Program-made: the position numbers and the translations under genes
Notes under the pieces: generated by a model
The model's input: the letters and a program-made list of their open reading frames with translations, nothing else
Databases searched by the model: none
What the model was told of the DNA's origin: nothing
Part shown: piece after piece, positions 53,372 to 61,874 of the stretch
How positions within the stretch are numbered: the stretch's first letter is position 1
How the letters are laid out: each line of letters begins with the position of its first letter
NCBI GenBank assembly: GCA_045534225.1
Contig: JAZSJJ010000001.1
Location: 62,001 to 126,000, forward strand
Direction: 5' to 3'
Origin: UMGS1649 sp045534225
Lineage (GTDB): Bacteria; Bacillota; Clostridia; TANB77; CAG-465
DNA: 64,000 bases

Positions 53372-54781
53372 TTATTCTTTTGACTTCCTATTCTTTATTA
53401 TTCTAATTATCTTTTTGAATCCGTTTTTGTTATATATAACTGTAAATGCTAATACACCTACTAACATTAATATATTTGTAACTATGTTATTTATATAGAA
53501 TGCTACAAATGTTAGTACAAACATTATAGCAAGTTTTATAAGCATTCTTATATCCATTTTGAAATTTACATATTTTTTACAATCTACCGCTCTATATATA
53601 AACATTGCAAGATATGCAACTATTGTAGATATTGATGCTGCATAAAGCCCTATATGTTTAATTAACAATAAATTAACCACTACATTTATTATAGCAGATA
53701 TAAATGATGTTTTCGATATATCTAAAGAACGTTTTTTAGCTATATATATAACACTTACAAGTCCTACTCCAACATTAAATAACGATGCTAACATTAAAAG
53801 CGGTATTTGATTATATGCTTCTCCAAACTTAGCATTTATTATTAATGGGAATAAGAATGGTGTTAACGCTATTACAAGAAGTGCTATGCTTCCAAATACT
53901 TGAAATCCCGTATTTATTATATTTGTAAAGTATCTATCTCTATCTTCACTATCTATATTTACTGCAGCAGATTCTGTCCATGCTATATTAAATATATTAT
54001 ATGCATTTATATATACTCCTGAAAATTTATTTGCAGCTGCATATATACCATTTGCCCCTATGCTTAATAAACTAGATATTATTGCCCTATCTGATACATT
54101 TATTACCCACCAAGATATAGCATTTGGTATTAACGCTATAGAATATTTTAACATTGTTTTTAATGCACTAAATCTAAATCCTGTACGTTTAATGTATTTA
54201 TATGTTTTACAAGCAAAGAATAAATAAATACTTGCTAACATATTTGCTATAAAGATAGATAGGAACATTCCTTCTACTCTAAACTTTAATACAACTATTA
54301 ATAAAACATTTAATATTACTGTAAAACCAGCGACTATAAAGCTACCAATAGAATATTCCTTATTCTTTCCAAGACCTCTAGCTAATTGCAACATTAATCC
54401 AGAAGACATATTTGCTATTACATTTAGCAGCAAGAAGTGCTTATATTCACTATTTATATAATTTTGTATTATGCTATATAGTCCAACATAAATTAGTGTT
54501 TGAAATATAAATAATATAGCTGTGCTTGTTATTAATTTTGTTTTACCAGTATCATCATCACGTGCATCTATAAGGAATCTAAATAATCCTTGTTCAATTT
54601 GTAATGTTACTATAGGTAATATACACGCTACTATCGTATTAAATAAATCTACTATACCGTATTCATCTGTACTAAATATAGCAGTATATAACGGTAATAG
54701 GAAAAAGCTAATAAACTGCGTACAAACCTTACCTATTGTGATAATAGCCGTATTCTTCATGAGTTGTTTTTCTTTCGACAT
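53372..54781 (-). CDS. polysaccharide repeat-unit flippase (Wzx type)
   Basis: 469 aa with about 12-14 membrane segments, of the MATE/MOP-type oligosaccharide flippase superfamily. The start KNTAIITIGKVCTQFISFFLLPLYTAIFSTDEYGIVDLF is typical, and the centre shows SRxIISSLLS-type loops. It moves undecaprenyl-linked repeat units across the membrane. It follows the HIT gene by 17 bases. Confidence 0.9.
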   Translation of the reverse strand: MSKEKQLMKNTAIITIGKVCTQFISFFLLPLYTAIFSTDEYGIVDLFNTIVACILPIVTLQIEQGLFRFLIDARDDDTGKTKLITSTAILFIFQTLIYVGLYSIIQNYINSEYKHFLLLNVIANMSSGLMLQLARGLGKNKEYSIGSFIVAGFTVILNVLLIVVLKFRVEGMFLSIFIANMLASIYLFFACKTYKYIKRTGFRFSALKTMLKYSIALIPNAISWWVINVSDRAIISSLLSIGANGIYAAANKFSGVYINAYNIFNIAWTESAAVNIDSEDRDRYFTNIINTGFQVFGSIALLVIALTPFLFPLIINAKFGEAYNQIPLLMLASLFNVGVGLVSVIYIAKKRSLDISKTSFISAIINVVVNLLLIKHIGLYAASISTIVAYLAMFIYRAVDCKKYVNFKMDIRMLIKLAIMFVLTFVAFYINNIVTNILMLVGVLAFTVIYNKNGFKKIIRIIKNRKSKE

Positions 54782-54798
54782 TTATATATTTACCCTTT

Positions 54799-55302
54799 CT
54801 AAATTCTTTCTTTAATTTCTTTTATTTTTTCTTCATCATGTATGTATTCTTGTCTTTCTTTTACAAAATTTTTAGAACCTCTTTTTTCAAAATCATATCT
54901 AGGTATTAGTTGTATGTGGAAGTGATTCCTAGGTCCATCACACATAGTACATAAATATACACTTTCAGAACCATATACTTCTTTTAGTATGTTCATCATT
55001 TTCTTTGCAAAAACAAATATCTTATTACATAAATCATCTGGAATATCCATCATATCTTTATAATGTGCCTTAGAAGATATTGCGGTATGTCCCTTTGCTC
55101 TTGGATTGCCTACTAAAAAGCATTCTATTTCCTCATCTTCATATATCACTTTATCTGTGTTCTCTCCGTATAGACAATTATTATGAGTCCTATCAAAGCA
55201 AGTAGGACAAATGCCGTTATCTACTAAATCTGGCATTTTAACTTCACCTTTAATTATTAGTTCTTCTAATTCTTTATCAGATAGTCCCTTTAGCCCTTGC
55301 AT
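54799..55302 (-). CDS. HIT-family nucleotide-binding protein
   Basis: 167 aa. The histidine-triad motif is HFHIQ (His127, His129, Gln131), so the third His is Gln, as in GalT-like HIT-related transferases, and the enzyme may transfer rather than simply hydrolyse. An N-terminal CPTC-x-D segment (Cys32-Cys35) with a later Cys could bind zinc. It overlaps the pyruvyl transferase gene by 13 bases, so it may process a nucleotide or nucleotide-sugar for the glycan pathway. Substrate unknown. Confidence 0.85.
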   Translation of the reverse strand: MQGLKGLSDKELEELIIKGEVKMPDLVDNGICPTCFDRTHNNCLYGENTDKVIYEDEEIECFLVGNPRAKGHTAISSKAHYKDMMDIPDDLCNKIFVFAKKMMNILKEVYGSESVYLCTMCDGPRNHFHIQLIPRYDFEKRGSKNFVKERQEYIHDEEKIKEIKERI

Positions 55303-56393
55303 ACTCCACCTCTTAAATATTTTATAGACTTTTCTTTTTCAACATTTAACTTATCTTTTACTGGTGCGTATTCTATTTCTTCATCTATTTTTTTGCTTGT
55401 AACATCGTCTAATGAATTTACAGCCCTTTTCTCTAGTCCAGTAAGACTAATTAAGTCTTTTAATCGTCCACCTCTAGATTTAGGCATTACGGCATAAAAT
55501 TTTCTTTCGAATATTATACTAAATACCAAGCCGTGGAATGAGTTTGTAACAATATACTCTGCGTTCTTAAAAGCATTTATAAAATCCGCAGGCCCTTTTG
55601 TATACATAGACATCAGTTCATTTTTATATGCATTATATTTTCTAAAATGAATAACTCTAATACCAGTTTTTTGAGATAAATAATCTGCTATTTTAGTTAT
55701 TTCTGGATTTTCAAACAACGTGTATACAAGTATATATTTTGTATTATCTAACTCTACCGTTTTTTCTTTACTAACCAGTTCTTCCCACTTATCTTTTTCA
55801 AGAAGCAGTGTGGGATCAAGTACTTTCTCTACTTTTTTGCTAAGAATACTTTCTAAACCTTTTGCAATATTTTCTTCTCTTACAGATATATATTCTAAGT
55901 CTTTTAATTTATCCTTAAACTTATCTTTATTTACTTCTAAAAGTTCATCGTTTCCAACACTTGCACCATATATTATTTTATTTTCATTTTCTTTCTTTAG
56001 ATTTAAGGTATATATATCTGAAAGTCCGCCTGTAAGGTCTGGATTAAATATTTGATCGCTTCCAGCAACAAGTGTGTACTCATTAGTTATATCTTTTTCT
56101 ATATCTTCTTTTGTATAATATTTTTTAGTGTTTCCATCTAGATATCTACCACAAAAGCTCTTAAAACTTTTCTTCCTTTTTAAGTTCCTTGGCATATACC
56201 ATAAACTAGAGAAAAAAGATTTAAGAGAGTTAGTTCTTATTAATTTGTAATCCTTAAGAATATGCTTATCTTGATAGTTAATAAACGATGGTTCTGTGTC
56301 CATATCCTTTAGCACCTCTTTTAATGCATACGCTTGAAGATTTGCTCCATAATTTTCTGCGTTATGGAATGTTAAAATCTTTACTTTTTTCAT
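55290..56393 (-). CDS. polysaccharide pyruvyl transferase family protein
   Basis: 367 aa. Typical start KILTFHNAENYGANLQAYAL, then DQIFNPDLTGG and YIVTNSFHGLVFSIIF, the family's conserved sites. Members transfer pyruvyl groups from phosphoenolpyruvate to sugars, adding negative charge to surface glycans. It is the first gene of the cluster, with its own promoter (TTGCTA-17-TATAAT, 56439-56411) and AAAGGAG before the ATG. Confidence 0.9.
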   Translation of the reverse strand: MKKVKILTFHNAENYGANLQAYALKEVLKDMDTEPSFINYQDKHILKDYKLIRTNSLKSFFSSLWYMPRNLKRKKSFKSFCGRYLDGNTKKYYTKEDIEKDITNEYTLVAGSDQIFNPDLTGGLSDIYTLNLKKENENKIIYGASVGNDELLEVNKDKFKDKLKDLEYISVREENIAKGLESILSKKVEKVLDPTLLLEKDKWEELVSKEKTVELDNTKYILVYTLFENPEITKIADYLSQKTGIRVIHFRKYNAYKNELMSMYTKGPADFINAFKNAEYIVTNSFHGLVFSIIFERKFYAVMPKSRGGRLKDLISLTGLEKRAVNSLDDVTSKKIDEEIEYAPVKDKLNVEKEKSIKYLRGGVCKG

Positions 56394-56410
56394 AAAAATC
56401 TCCTTTTTTA

Positions 56411-56439
56411 ATTATACCAAAATACATATGTTTTAGCAA
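56411..56439 (-). promoter_or_regulatory. main promoter of the exopolysaccharide cluster
   Basis: On the minus strand, TTGCTA (56439-56434), a 17-base spacer, then TATAAT (56416-56411). Confidence 0.75.
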
Positions 56440-56489
56440 TATATTAAGTGTATTTTGCCATGTTTTATGTCTACCTATACTTGATGAAT

Positions 56490-56518
56490 TTGCAATTATA
56501 TATTTTTTGTGATATAAT
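56490..56518 (+). promoter_or_regulatory. promoter of the 56572 gene
   Basis: TTGCAA at 56490-56495, a 17-base spacer, and TATAAT at 56513-56518; divergent from the exopolysaccharide promoter. Confidence 0.8.
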
Positions 56519-56571
56519 CCATTTGCGTTATACCCCAAAAATTTATTCATAATTATGAGAAAGGACAGCCT

Positions 56572-57072
56572 ATGAAGTATGTAGTAGGAAAAATCGGTAG
56601 CATGTTAGGTGATGAATTCCGAGTTCGTTACACTAATCCCAAACCAATCGAAGCCAATTCCGAAAGCGAAGCAATTGACTTCTACAACAAAAATTATCTT
56701 CTCTCATCTGATGGTCGCCCCAAATTTTCGCTGAAGGCAGCAATGGAATTTTCAAGATGCATAGGTTATATGGATGATGACGGCAGATTGCTCATCCCCA
56801 ATTTCCATGTGCGTTACGAATCTGGAAAGAAACTCGAACCTGCACTCCCTGGTATGCGATACCATCTTGTGAGCAGGCTGCTTGACGAGCCTAAAGAGCT
56901 TACAGACTTCGGCCTTTATATTCCGATGTTCATTCAAGCCGCGTGCCCTGAAGATGCATTGAGCACTTACGAAGAAAAACACGTGACCGACAGATTTAAG
57001 GCCTATGTTTTGGGCTATTTGGACGAGAACAATACTTTTATTGTTCCAAACATTATGGACTTTGTATCATAA
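56572..57072 (+). CDS. orphan protein with an internal repeat, 166 aa
   Basis: Two similar halves. Residues 1-80 have IEANSESEAIDFYNKNY then CIGYMDDDGRLLIPNF; residues 92-165 have IQAACPEDALSTYEEKH then YVLGYLDENNTFIVPNI. Each half looks like a small beta-alpha-beta unit ending in G-Y-[ML]-D-[DE]-[DN]-x-x-[LF]-[LI]-[IV]-P-N. No family recognised. The gene uses many CCC, CGC, ATC and GCC codons, unlike the AT-rich cluster beside it. It is a single-gene unit with its own promoter and a strong terminator. Confidence 0.78.
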   Translation: MKYVVGKIGSMLGDEFRVRYTNPKPIEANSESEAIDFYNKNYLLSSDGRPKFSLKAAMEFSRCIGYMDDDGRLLIPNFHVRYESGKKLEPALPGMRYHLVSRLLDEPKELTDFGLYIPMFIQAACPEDALSTYEEKHVTDRFKAYVLGYLDENNTFIVPNIMDFVS

Positions 57073-57095
57073 GTCCCACTAACCTTAAAAACAAC

Positions 57096-57122
57096 AGCAC
57101 CCCAATATTTTGGGGTGCTTTT
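57096..57122 (+). terminator. terminator after the 56572 gene
   Basis: AGCACCCCAA and TTGGGGTGCT form a perfect 10-bp stem, then TTTTA. Confidence 0.85.
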
Positions 57123-57141
57123 AGCATCTATATAACTAATA

Positions 57142-57990
57142 TTAAATTACTGTTAAAAATATTCCAAGTATAACAAGTAGCGAACATAATAATTTCTTTA
57201 TTATATTCTTTTCCTTAAAGAATATCTTTCCAAATATTATTATTTCTATTACACTTAATTGTTTAATTAATGTCATTACGGCAACTTTACTTTCCGGTAT
57301 TTCGTTTGCTATAAACAAAAACTTGTCTCCAAACACCAAGCTTAAGGCAGCTATTAAAATCCAATAGTTTTTATTCATAGACTTAAAGTCTACATTCTTT
57401 TGTTTGAATAATAATATAATCCAATATATAATAGTTAAAAATAACAAAAAGTAAAATTGAAGCTGTGAGCTTGTTACTTTTGTTGTTATTCCTTTGTCTA
57501 TTATAGCAGATGTAGCGTTTAAGAAACATGAACCTAAAAGCATAAGTATAGCACTTTTATCTGCCTTCTTTTCGCCCTTCTTGCTACCTATTTTATTCAC
57601 TAAAACCAAGCCTGTTATTACTAATATAATTCCAGCTATTGTTGAAGTCGTAAGCTTTTCGCCTAATATTAGTACACTTAATATTATTGAAAATATTATT
57701 CTAGCTAAATTTATTATCCCATAAAGACTTATCTCTATCTTTTTTAACGCATTTAGGGCAAGCACCCATGCTATTACTATAATAGATGATTTAAATAAAA
57801 TTATTAGCAAATACTTGAAGTCTATTAATATACTATCTTTCATCATAACAGCAGATATTAAAAATGCTATTAGCGAAAAGACAGCTAGCACTTCAAATAT
57901 ACTATTCTTCTCTATAGATTTCTTCTTCGCGCATTGAAACACGCCATTTATTACAGCATATAATACGGTTAATACAATCCAATTTGTCAT
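57142..57990 (-). CDS. DMT/EamA-family membrane transporter
   Basis: 282 aa with ten membrane segments in two repeats of five, the plan of drug/metabolite transporters. Each half ends in a long helix with a short Lys-rich loop, and ISLYGIINLARIIFSIILSVLILGEKL is a typical EamA signature. The substrate is unknown. A ribosome binding site like AAGAGGAAAAA lies before the ATG. It is separated from the OapA-like gene by a strong terminator, so it is not in that unit. Confidence 0.87.
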   Translation of the reverse strand: MTNWIVLTVLYAVINGVFQCAKKKSIEKNSIFEVLAVFSLIAFLISAVMMKDSILIDFKYLLIILFKSSIIVIAWVLALNALKKIEISLYGIINLARIIFSIILSVLILGEKLTTSTIAGIILVITGLVLVNKIGSKKGEKKADKSAILMLLGSCFLNATSAIIDKGITTKVTSSQLQFYFLLFLTIIYWIILLFKQKNVDFKSMNKNYWILIAALSLVFGDKFLFIANEIPESKVAVMTLIKQLSVIEIIIFGKIFFKEKNIIKKLLCSLLVILGIFLTVI

Positions 57991-58063
57991 TTGTTTTTCC
58001 TCTTAAGAAAGTATATTCCAAAGGTAATTTTTTGTCAAATAAAATAGATATTAAAACAAAAAA

Positions 58064-58086
58064 AGAAGATGCAAATAGCATCTTCT
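58064..58086 (-). terminator. terminator of the OLE RNA/oapA unit
   Basis: On the minus strand, AGAAGATGC-TATTT-GCATCTTCT, then TTTTTTTG. Confidence 0.88.
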
Positions 58087-58109
58087 ATATATCATAAATA
58101 ATATTAAAA

Positions 58110-58682
58110 TTATTTTGTTTCCTTTTCTTTATTTTCCTTTTTAGTTGATTTGTTCTTTTCTTTAACCGGAGCAACTAAATGTATTATTCCACCAACCATA
58201 CTCATTATTGGTTCTGCTTTTTTCATAGATATACCTTTACCTATAGCCTTACCACCTACTGTTACCGCAGCGATAATAGCACTTAGTACAAGGCTTACTA
58301 TCACAACATCCATTTTTAGCATTTCTGCTAACCTAACCGATACAAGAGCACCTGCACTACCAGATATAATACCACATATATCTCCTAAAAGGTCATTACA
58401 TATGTTAGTTGCTTTATCTTTATTTTTTAATAGTCTTAAAACTTCCTTTGCTCCACCAGCTTTCTTAGCAGCCTTAGCATGGAACGGTGCCTCATCACAT
58501 GTTGCTATTGCCATTCCTATCATGTCAAATAAAATACCTATAACTATAACAGCTACAAGTACACATATTGCTAATGTTATATTTAATTTTTCTATTACTA
58601 CGTTAGATACTCCTCCAAATAATAAAGCTAACATAAATGTTAGCATAAACGTAGTTATTATCCATTTTGTACTTTCTTTCAT
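58110..58682 (-). CDS. oapA: OLE-associated membrane protein OapA
   Basis: 190 aa with about four membrane segments (about 8-28, 35-58, 96-118 and 125-147). The charged linker DEAPFHAKAAKKAGGAKEVLRLLKNKDKATNICNDLLGDICGIISG and the downstream VGGKAIGK stretch fit my memory of OapA, the protein that carries OLE RNA to the membrane. It is often annotated as a CorB-like Mg2+/Co2+ protein. A basic Lys/Glu-rich tail follows. The gene lies about 60 bases after an approximately 500-base structured intergenic region, as expected for oapA. AAAGGATAGAA precedes the ATG. No alignment was run. Confidence 0.75.
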   Translation of the reverse strand: MKESTKWIITTFMLTFMLALLFGGVSNVVIEKLNITLAICVLVAVIVIGILFDMIGMAIATCDEAPFHAKAAKKAGGAKEVLRLLKNKDKATNICNDLLGDICGIISGSAGALVSVRLAEMLKMDVVIVSLVLSAIIAAVTVGGKAIGKGISMKKAEPIMSMVGGIIHLVAPVKEKNKSTKKENKEKETK

Positions 58683-58689
58683 TTCTATC

Positions 58690-59216
58690 CTTTATACTAT
58701 ATATGATATGGCAATGCGATAAGTAAATTTTGTGGCTTGAGGTCAAGTCGGATTTCCCTACAAACTACTACTCGTTACCTTGTAGCGGTTTCCCTTTAAA
58801 GTTCGCATCTAGGTGTCGCCACACTAGCTACATGATTACCACTTAGTCCACACTGTAATCCTTAACACATTCACTGTATCGTGACAGTCTAGAGGTTTTC
58901 CCTAACATCATTTCCCTATCCTTATTCGCTTTTGCAAGACTAATTTCAAAAACTAGTAACATTTATCCCGAAGTCTCACGCACGACTAGCTACAATTATA
59001 TAGTACTCTCTATATAAAGGTCTACACATTATGTGAAGCTGAAAGAGGCTATTATATATATGCCATTATATTTTTACCTCAATCTTAACCCTAATACTTA
59101 CGCCCCAATCTGGGCGAATGCAGCATAAACACTAGGTGCCATTAATATGCTATATGATGGATTTTTAAGCCCACCTTGGGATAGGTACTCTTTTGACTAG
59201 AATACTGTGCCATACG
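58690..59216 (-). ncRNA. ole: probable OLE RNA
   Basis: About 500-525 bases without any coding frame, between a perfect promoter (59251-59223) and the OapA-like gene. The minus-strand sequence is less AT-rich than other intergenic DNA and folds locally: CGCCC-x-GGGCG (59101-59116), TATATAG/CTATATA (58997-59003, 59010-59016), and CTTGA/TCAAG (58736-58747) near the 3' end in GACTTGACCTCAAGCC. OLE RNA (ornate, large, extremophilic; about 600 nt) is almost always upstream of oapA in Bacillota, works with OapA at the membrane and is linked to Mg2+ and stress response. I found no RNase P or tmRNA signatures. Exact ends are estimates. Confidence 0.7.
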
Positions 59217-59222
59217 TTATAT

Positions 59223-59251
59223 ATTATAACATTTTTGAAAATGAATGTCAA
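59223..59251 (-). promoter_or_regulatory. promoter of the OLE RNA
   Basis: On the minus strand, perfect TTGACA (59251-59246), a 17-base spacer, then perfect TATAAT (59228-59223), one of the strongest promoters in the window. Confidence 0.85.
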
Positions 59252-59269
59252 ATCTGATGTGATGATACC

Positions 59270-59299
59270 AAAAAGTCACCCATTTACGGGTGACTTTTT
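59270..59299 (-). terminator. terminator of the 59300 gene
   Basis: AAAAAGTCACCC (59270-59281) pairs perfectly with GGGTGACTTTTT (59288-59299). On the minus strand it directly follows the stop codon and isolates the OLE promoter from upstream transcription. Confidence 0.88.
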
Positions 59300-59707
59300 C
59301 TAGCTTTTTCTCTTTTCATCAAACCACTTCAACATTTCTTCGGCAGAATATTTATCATAGAGAATTTCCTCTATAACCTTTTCTTCGGGAATGCCAAATG
59401 CAGGCATAAGCAGGACGTTTGTGATTGTATCCAATTGTTTTTCGTTGAACGATTGATCAATAATCTTGCAAGCAGCTCTAAAGCTAGCTTTATATCTGTA
59501 TCTAACAAACAAAGCTGCCTTTTTCTTCATAGAAAGGCAATCCTCTCTATCTATTCCAAGCATTTCCAGTTCATCTAGTGTAATTCCTTCAGAAATAGCA
59601 ACACTCAGTAAGTTTCTATCACTATCATCTGAGAATCTCAAGATAAACTTGATTTCCTTGTCCGTTAAAGTTTCGTGAGGTTTAAGTTCAAGTTTGTTCT
59701 TTACCAT
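59300..59707 (-). CDS. orphan helical protein, 135 aa
   Basis: Soluble and helical, not recognised. It contains LTDKEIKFILRFSDDSDRNLLSVAISEGITLDELEMLG and a basic middle (MKKKAALFVRYRYKASFRAACKII), then IPEEKVIEEILYDKYSAEEMLKWF. Helical repeats of this type often mediate protein contacts, but nothing specific can be said. An AAGAAGGGG site precedes the ATG. It is a single-gene unit with promoter TTGCAT-17-TACAAT and a terminator. It lies upstream of the OLE RNA on the same strand, but a terminator separates them. Confidence 0.75.
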   Translation of the reverse strand: MVKNKLELKPHETLTDKEIKFILRFSDDSDRNLLSVAISEGITLDELEMLGIDREDCLSMKKKAALFVRYRYKASFRAACKIIDQSFNEKQLDTITNVLLMPAFGIPEEKVIEEILYDKYSAEEMLKWFDEKRKS

Positions 59708-59763
59708 AAATTTATTACCCCTTCTTTATTAAAATTTAGACCTTTATTTTTGCGCACCTGACT

Positions 59764-59792
59764 ATTGTAGCACAATATTATGTAAAATGCAA
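59764..59792 (-). promoter_or_regulatory. promoter of the 59300 gene
   Basis: On the minus strand, TTGCAT (59792-59787), a 17-base spacer, then TACAAT (59769-59764). Confidence 0.65.
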
Positions 59793-59820
59793 ATAAGTAC
59801 ACAAAATTTGTGTACTTATT
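59792..59820 (-). terminator. terminator of the argS operon
   Basis: AATAAGTACACAAA and TTTGTGTACTTATT form a perfect inverted repeat of 14 bases per arm with one central base, with only a short T-run after it. It overlaps the -35 box of the next gene. Confidence 0.55.
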
Positions 59821-59844
59821 TTTATATAAAATATTATATTTATT

Positions 59845-61548
59845 TTACATTTTATCTGGAGCTGTTATTCCAAGGATATTTAATCCATTCTTAAGAACAT
59901 ATCCAGTTGCTTTAACTAAAGCAAGTCTTGCATTTCTTAAAGCTTCATCTTCTACTATTATTTGGCATTCGTTATAATATTTAGAGAATGCACTTGCCAC
60001 ATCTATTATATATCTTGTTATAACAGATGGTTCGTTTTCGTTTGCAGCTTGTTTTAGCACATTTGAAGCCATTGCTAGAAGTTTAACCAACTCTATTTCT
60101 TCTTGTGCCGTTAATAATTCTGCCTTCACATCTTCTATAGTTGGTTCATAACCAGCTTTATTTATTATGCTGTTTGTTCTTACATATGTATATTGTACAT
60201 ATGGTCCCGTTTCGCCTTCGAATTTAAGCATTTCATCAAGATCAAATATTTCATCCTTAATTCTGTTGTTCTTAAGGTCGTTAAATATTACAGCACCTAT
60301 ACCAACTGCTTTAGCAATTTTTTCTGCTTCTTCTCCAGTTTTGCCTTTAGCTTCTAATACTTGTTTCGCTTTTTCTATTGCTTCATCTATTACATCTTTA
60401 ATTGTTGTACTTGCACCTTTACGTGTAGATAATTTCTTTCCACCTGGTCCTAAAACCATCCCAAATGGAACGTGTACTAATCCTGGTATATATTTTTCAT
60501 CTACTATATATTTAGCAGTTTCAAATATTTGTTTAAAGTGTAGATTTTGTTCATAGCCTGTTAAGTATAAACATTTGGTGTAATCGTAAGTTCTAGCTCT
60601 GTAAAGTATTGCCGCTAGGTCACGAGTTGCATATGTAGTTGATCCGTTAGTTTTAAGTATCATACAAGGAACTTTTTCTGTTTCAAGTTCTACAACTTGT
60701 GCTCCTTCACTAGGAACAAGTTTGCCACTGTTTCTTAATATATCTACAACTTCACCCATTTTATCGTTATAGAAAGCTTCGCCGTTGTATGAATCAAAAG
60801 TAATTCCTAAGATATCATATATTCTTTTATATTCTTCTAGACTTAGTTCTCTAAATTTAGACCATAACGCTACTATTTCTTCGTCTCCTGCTTCAAGGCG
60901 TGCAAAGTTTTCTCTTGCTTTTTCTACTATAGCTTCATCTTCTTTAGCCATTTCATTTATCTTAACATATATTTCAACTAACTTTTTAATTGGTTCTTCA
61001 GTTAAGTCTATATTTTGTCCAAATCTTTTATATCCTTCTATTACATAACCAAATTGAGTTCCAAAGTCTCCCAAGTGGTTAATTCCTACTACATTATATC
61101 CTAGTGCTTTATATATTTTAACTAAAGCAGAACCTATAACTGTTGAACGTAAATGTCCTATATGGAATGGTTTTGCTATATTAGGTGAAGAATAGTCTAC
61201 ACATATTGTTTTCCCTACTCCTTCTTCTAAGTTGTAACAAGCATCTTTTTTGTTTAATATATTTTTTACTGTTGTTTCTACTACAACTGAGTTATCTGCA
61301 AAGAAGTTTAAGTATCCAGCTACCACTTCTACTTTAGATACGCCGTCTACTTCTCCTAACTTGTCCTTTATATCATTAGCTATCATTATAGGAGCCTTCT
61401 TAAATACGCTTGCTAGTTTAAAGCAAGGATATGCAAAGTCACCCATTTTATTGTCTTTTGGTGTTTCCATAGAATTAAATATTTCATCTACTTCTTTATC
61501 TAAGACTTTAGCTATGGCTGTGGCAATGTTTAATTTTATACTGTCCAT
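59845..61548 (-). CDS. argS: arginine--tRNA ligase
   Basis: 567 aa class I synthetase. SSPNIAKPFHIGHLRST contains HIGH at 129-132. The N-terminal Add-1 domain (KDNKMGDFAYPCFKLAS) and the C-terminal anticodon-binding helical domain ending LNILGITAPDKM are complete. A canonical KMSKS is not obvious (GGKKLSTRKG is the equivalent), as in many ArgRS. GGAGGAATATA precedes the ATG, and the start overlaps the RNHCP gene stop by one base. Confidence 0.97.
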   Translation of the reverse strand: MDSIKLNIATAIAKVLDKEVDEIFNSMETPKDNKMGDFAYPCFKLASVFKKAPIMIANDIKDKLGEVDGVSKVEVVAGYLNFFADNSVVVETTVKNILNKKDACYNLEEGVGKTICVDYSSPNIAKPFHIGHLRSTVIGSALVKIYKALGYNVVGINHLGDFGTQFGYVIEGYKRFGQNIDLTEEPIKKLVEIYVKINEMAKEDEAIVEKARENFARLEAGDEEIVALWSKFRELSLEEYKRIYDILGITFDSYNGEAFYNDKMGEVVDILRNSGKLVPSEGAQVVELETEKVPCMILKTNGSTTYATRDLAAILYRARTYDYTKCLYLTGYEQNLHFKQIFETAKYIVDEKYIPGLVHVPFGMVLGPGGKKLSTRKGASTTIKDVIDEAIEKAKQVLEAKGKTGEEAEKIAKAVGIGAVIFNDLKNNRIKDEIFDLDEMLKFEGETGPYVQYTYVRTNSIINKAGYEPTIEDVKAELLTAQEEIELVKLLAMASNVLKQAANENEPSVITRYIIDVASAFSKYYNECQIIVEDEALRNARLALVKATGYVLKNGLNILGITAPDKM

Positions 61549-61865
61549 TATATTCCTCCATTTTTAGCATATTCTTTTATTACATTTAGAATTTCTTCTT
61601 CATTATCATCTTTAGCAACTATGTTACGTACTTTCGCTTTGCACTTAGTACATATGTATTCTATTTGCATTTGTTTCTTTCCTGTGTTTAATACATTTAC
61701 TGGCCTTAAAAGGCCTCTACATTCATTTAACCTATCTCCTGGTTCTATATCCACATGTAACGAATATAAACATTTATTACAGTGATCCCTAGAAGTATAG
61801 CCAAGTTTTTCAACTTGGCTTCCACAGTGTTTACAAATAAATGAATCATCGTTTTTTACAAACAT
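61548..61865 (-). CDS. RNHCP-domain zinc protein
   Basis: 105 aa. The RNHCP pattern is seen in FICKHCGSQV, SRDHCNKCLYSLHVDIEPGDRLNECRGLLRPV and YICTKCKAKVRN, with about six Cys and two His available for zinc. In Clostridia it is commonly encoded beside argS, as here. Its function is not established. AAGGAGGCTAC precedes the ATG. Confidence 0.88.
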   Translation of the reverse strand: MFVKNDDSFICKHCGSQVEKLGYTSRDHCNKCLYSLHVDIEPGDRLNECRGLLRPVNVLNTGKKQMQIEYICTKCKAKVRNIVAKDDNEEEILNVIKEYAKNGGI

Positions 61866-61874
61866 GTAGCCTCC

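Noticed and set aside
58150..58722. Open frame of 190 aa on the plus strand opposite the oapA gene
   Set aside because: Antisense shadow. The minus strand has the ribosome binding site, terminator and family-like protein.
58690..59216. RNase P RNA, tmRNA or group I/II intron as alternatives for the structured transcript
   Set aside because: I did not find the conserved RNase P core, a tmRNA tag frame with tRNA-like ends, or intron domain V. Position before an OapA-like gene favours OLE RNA.
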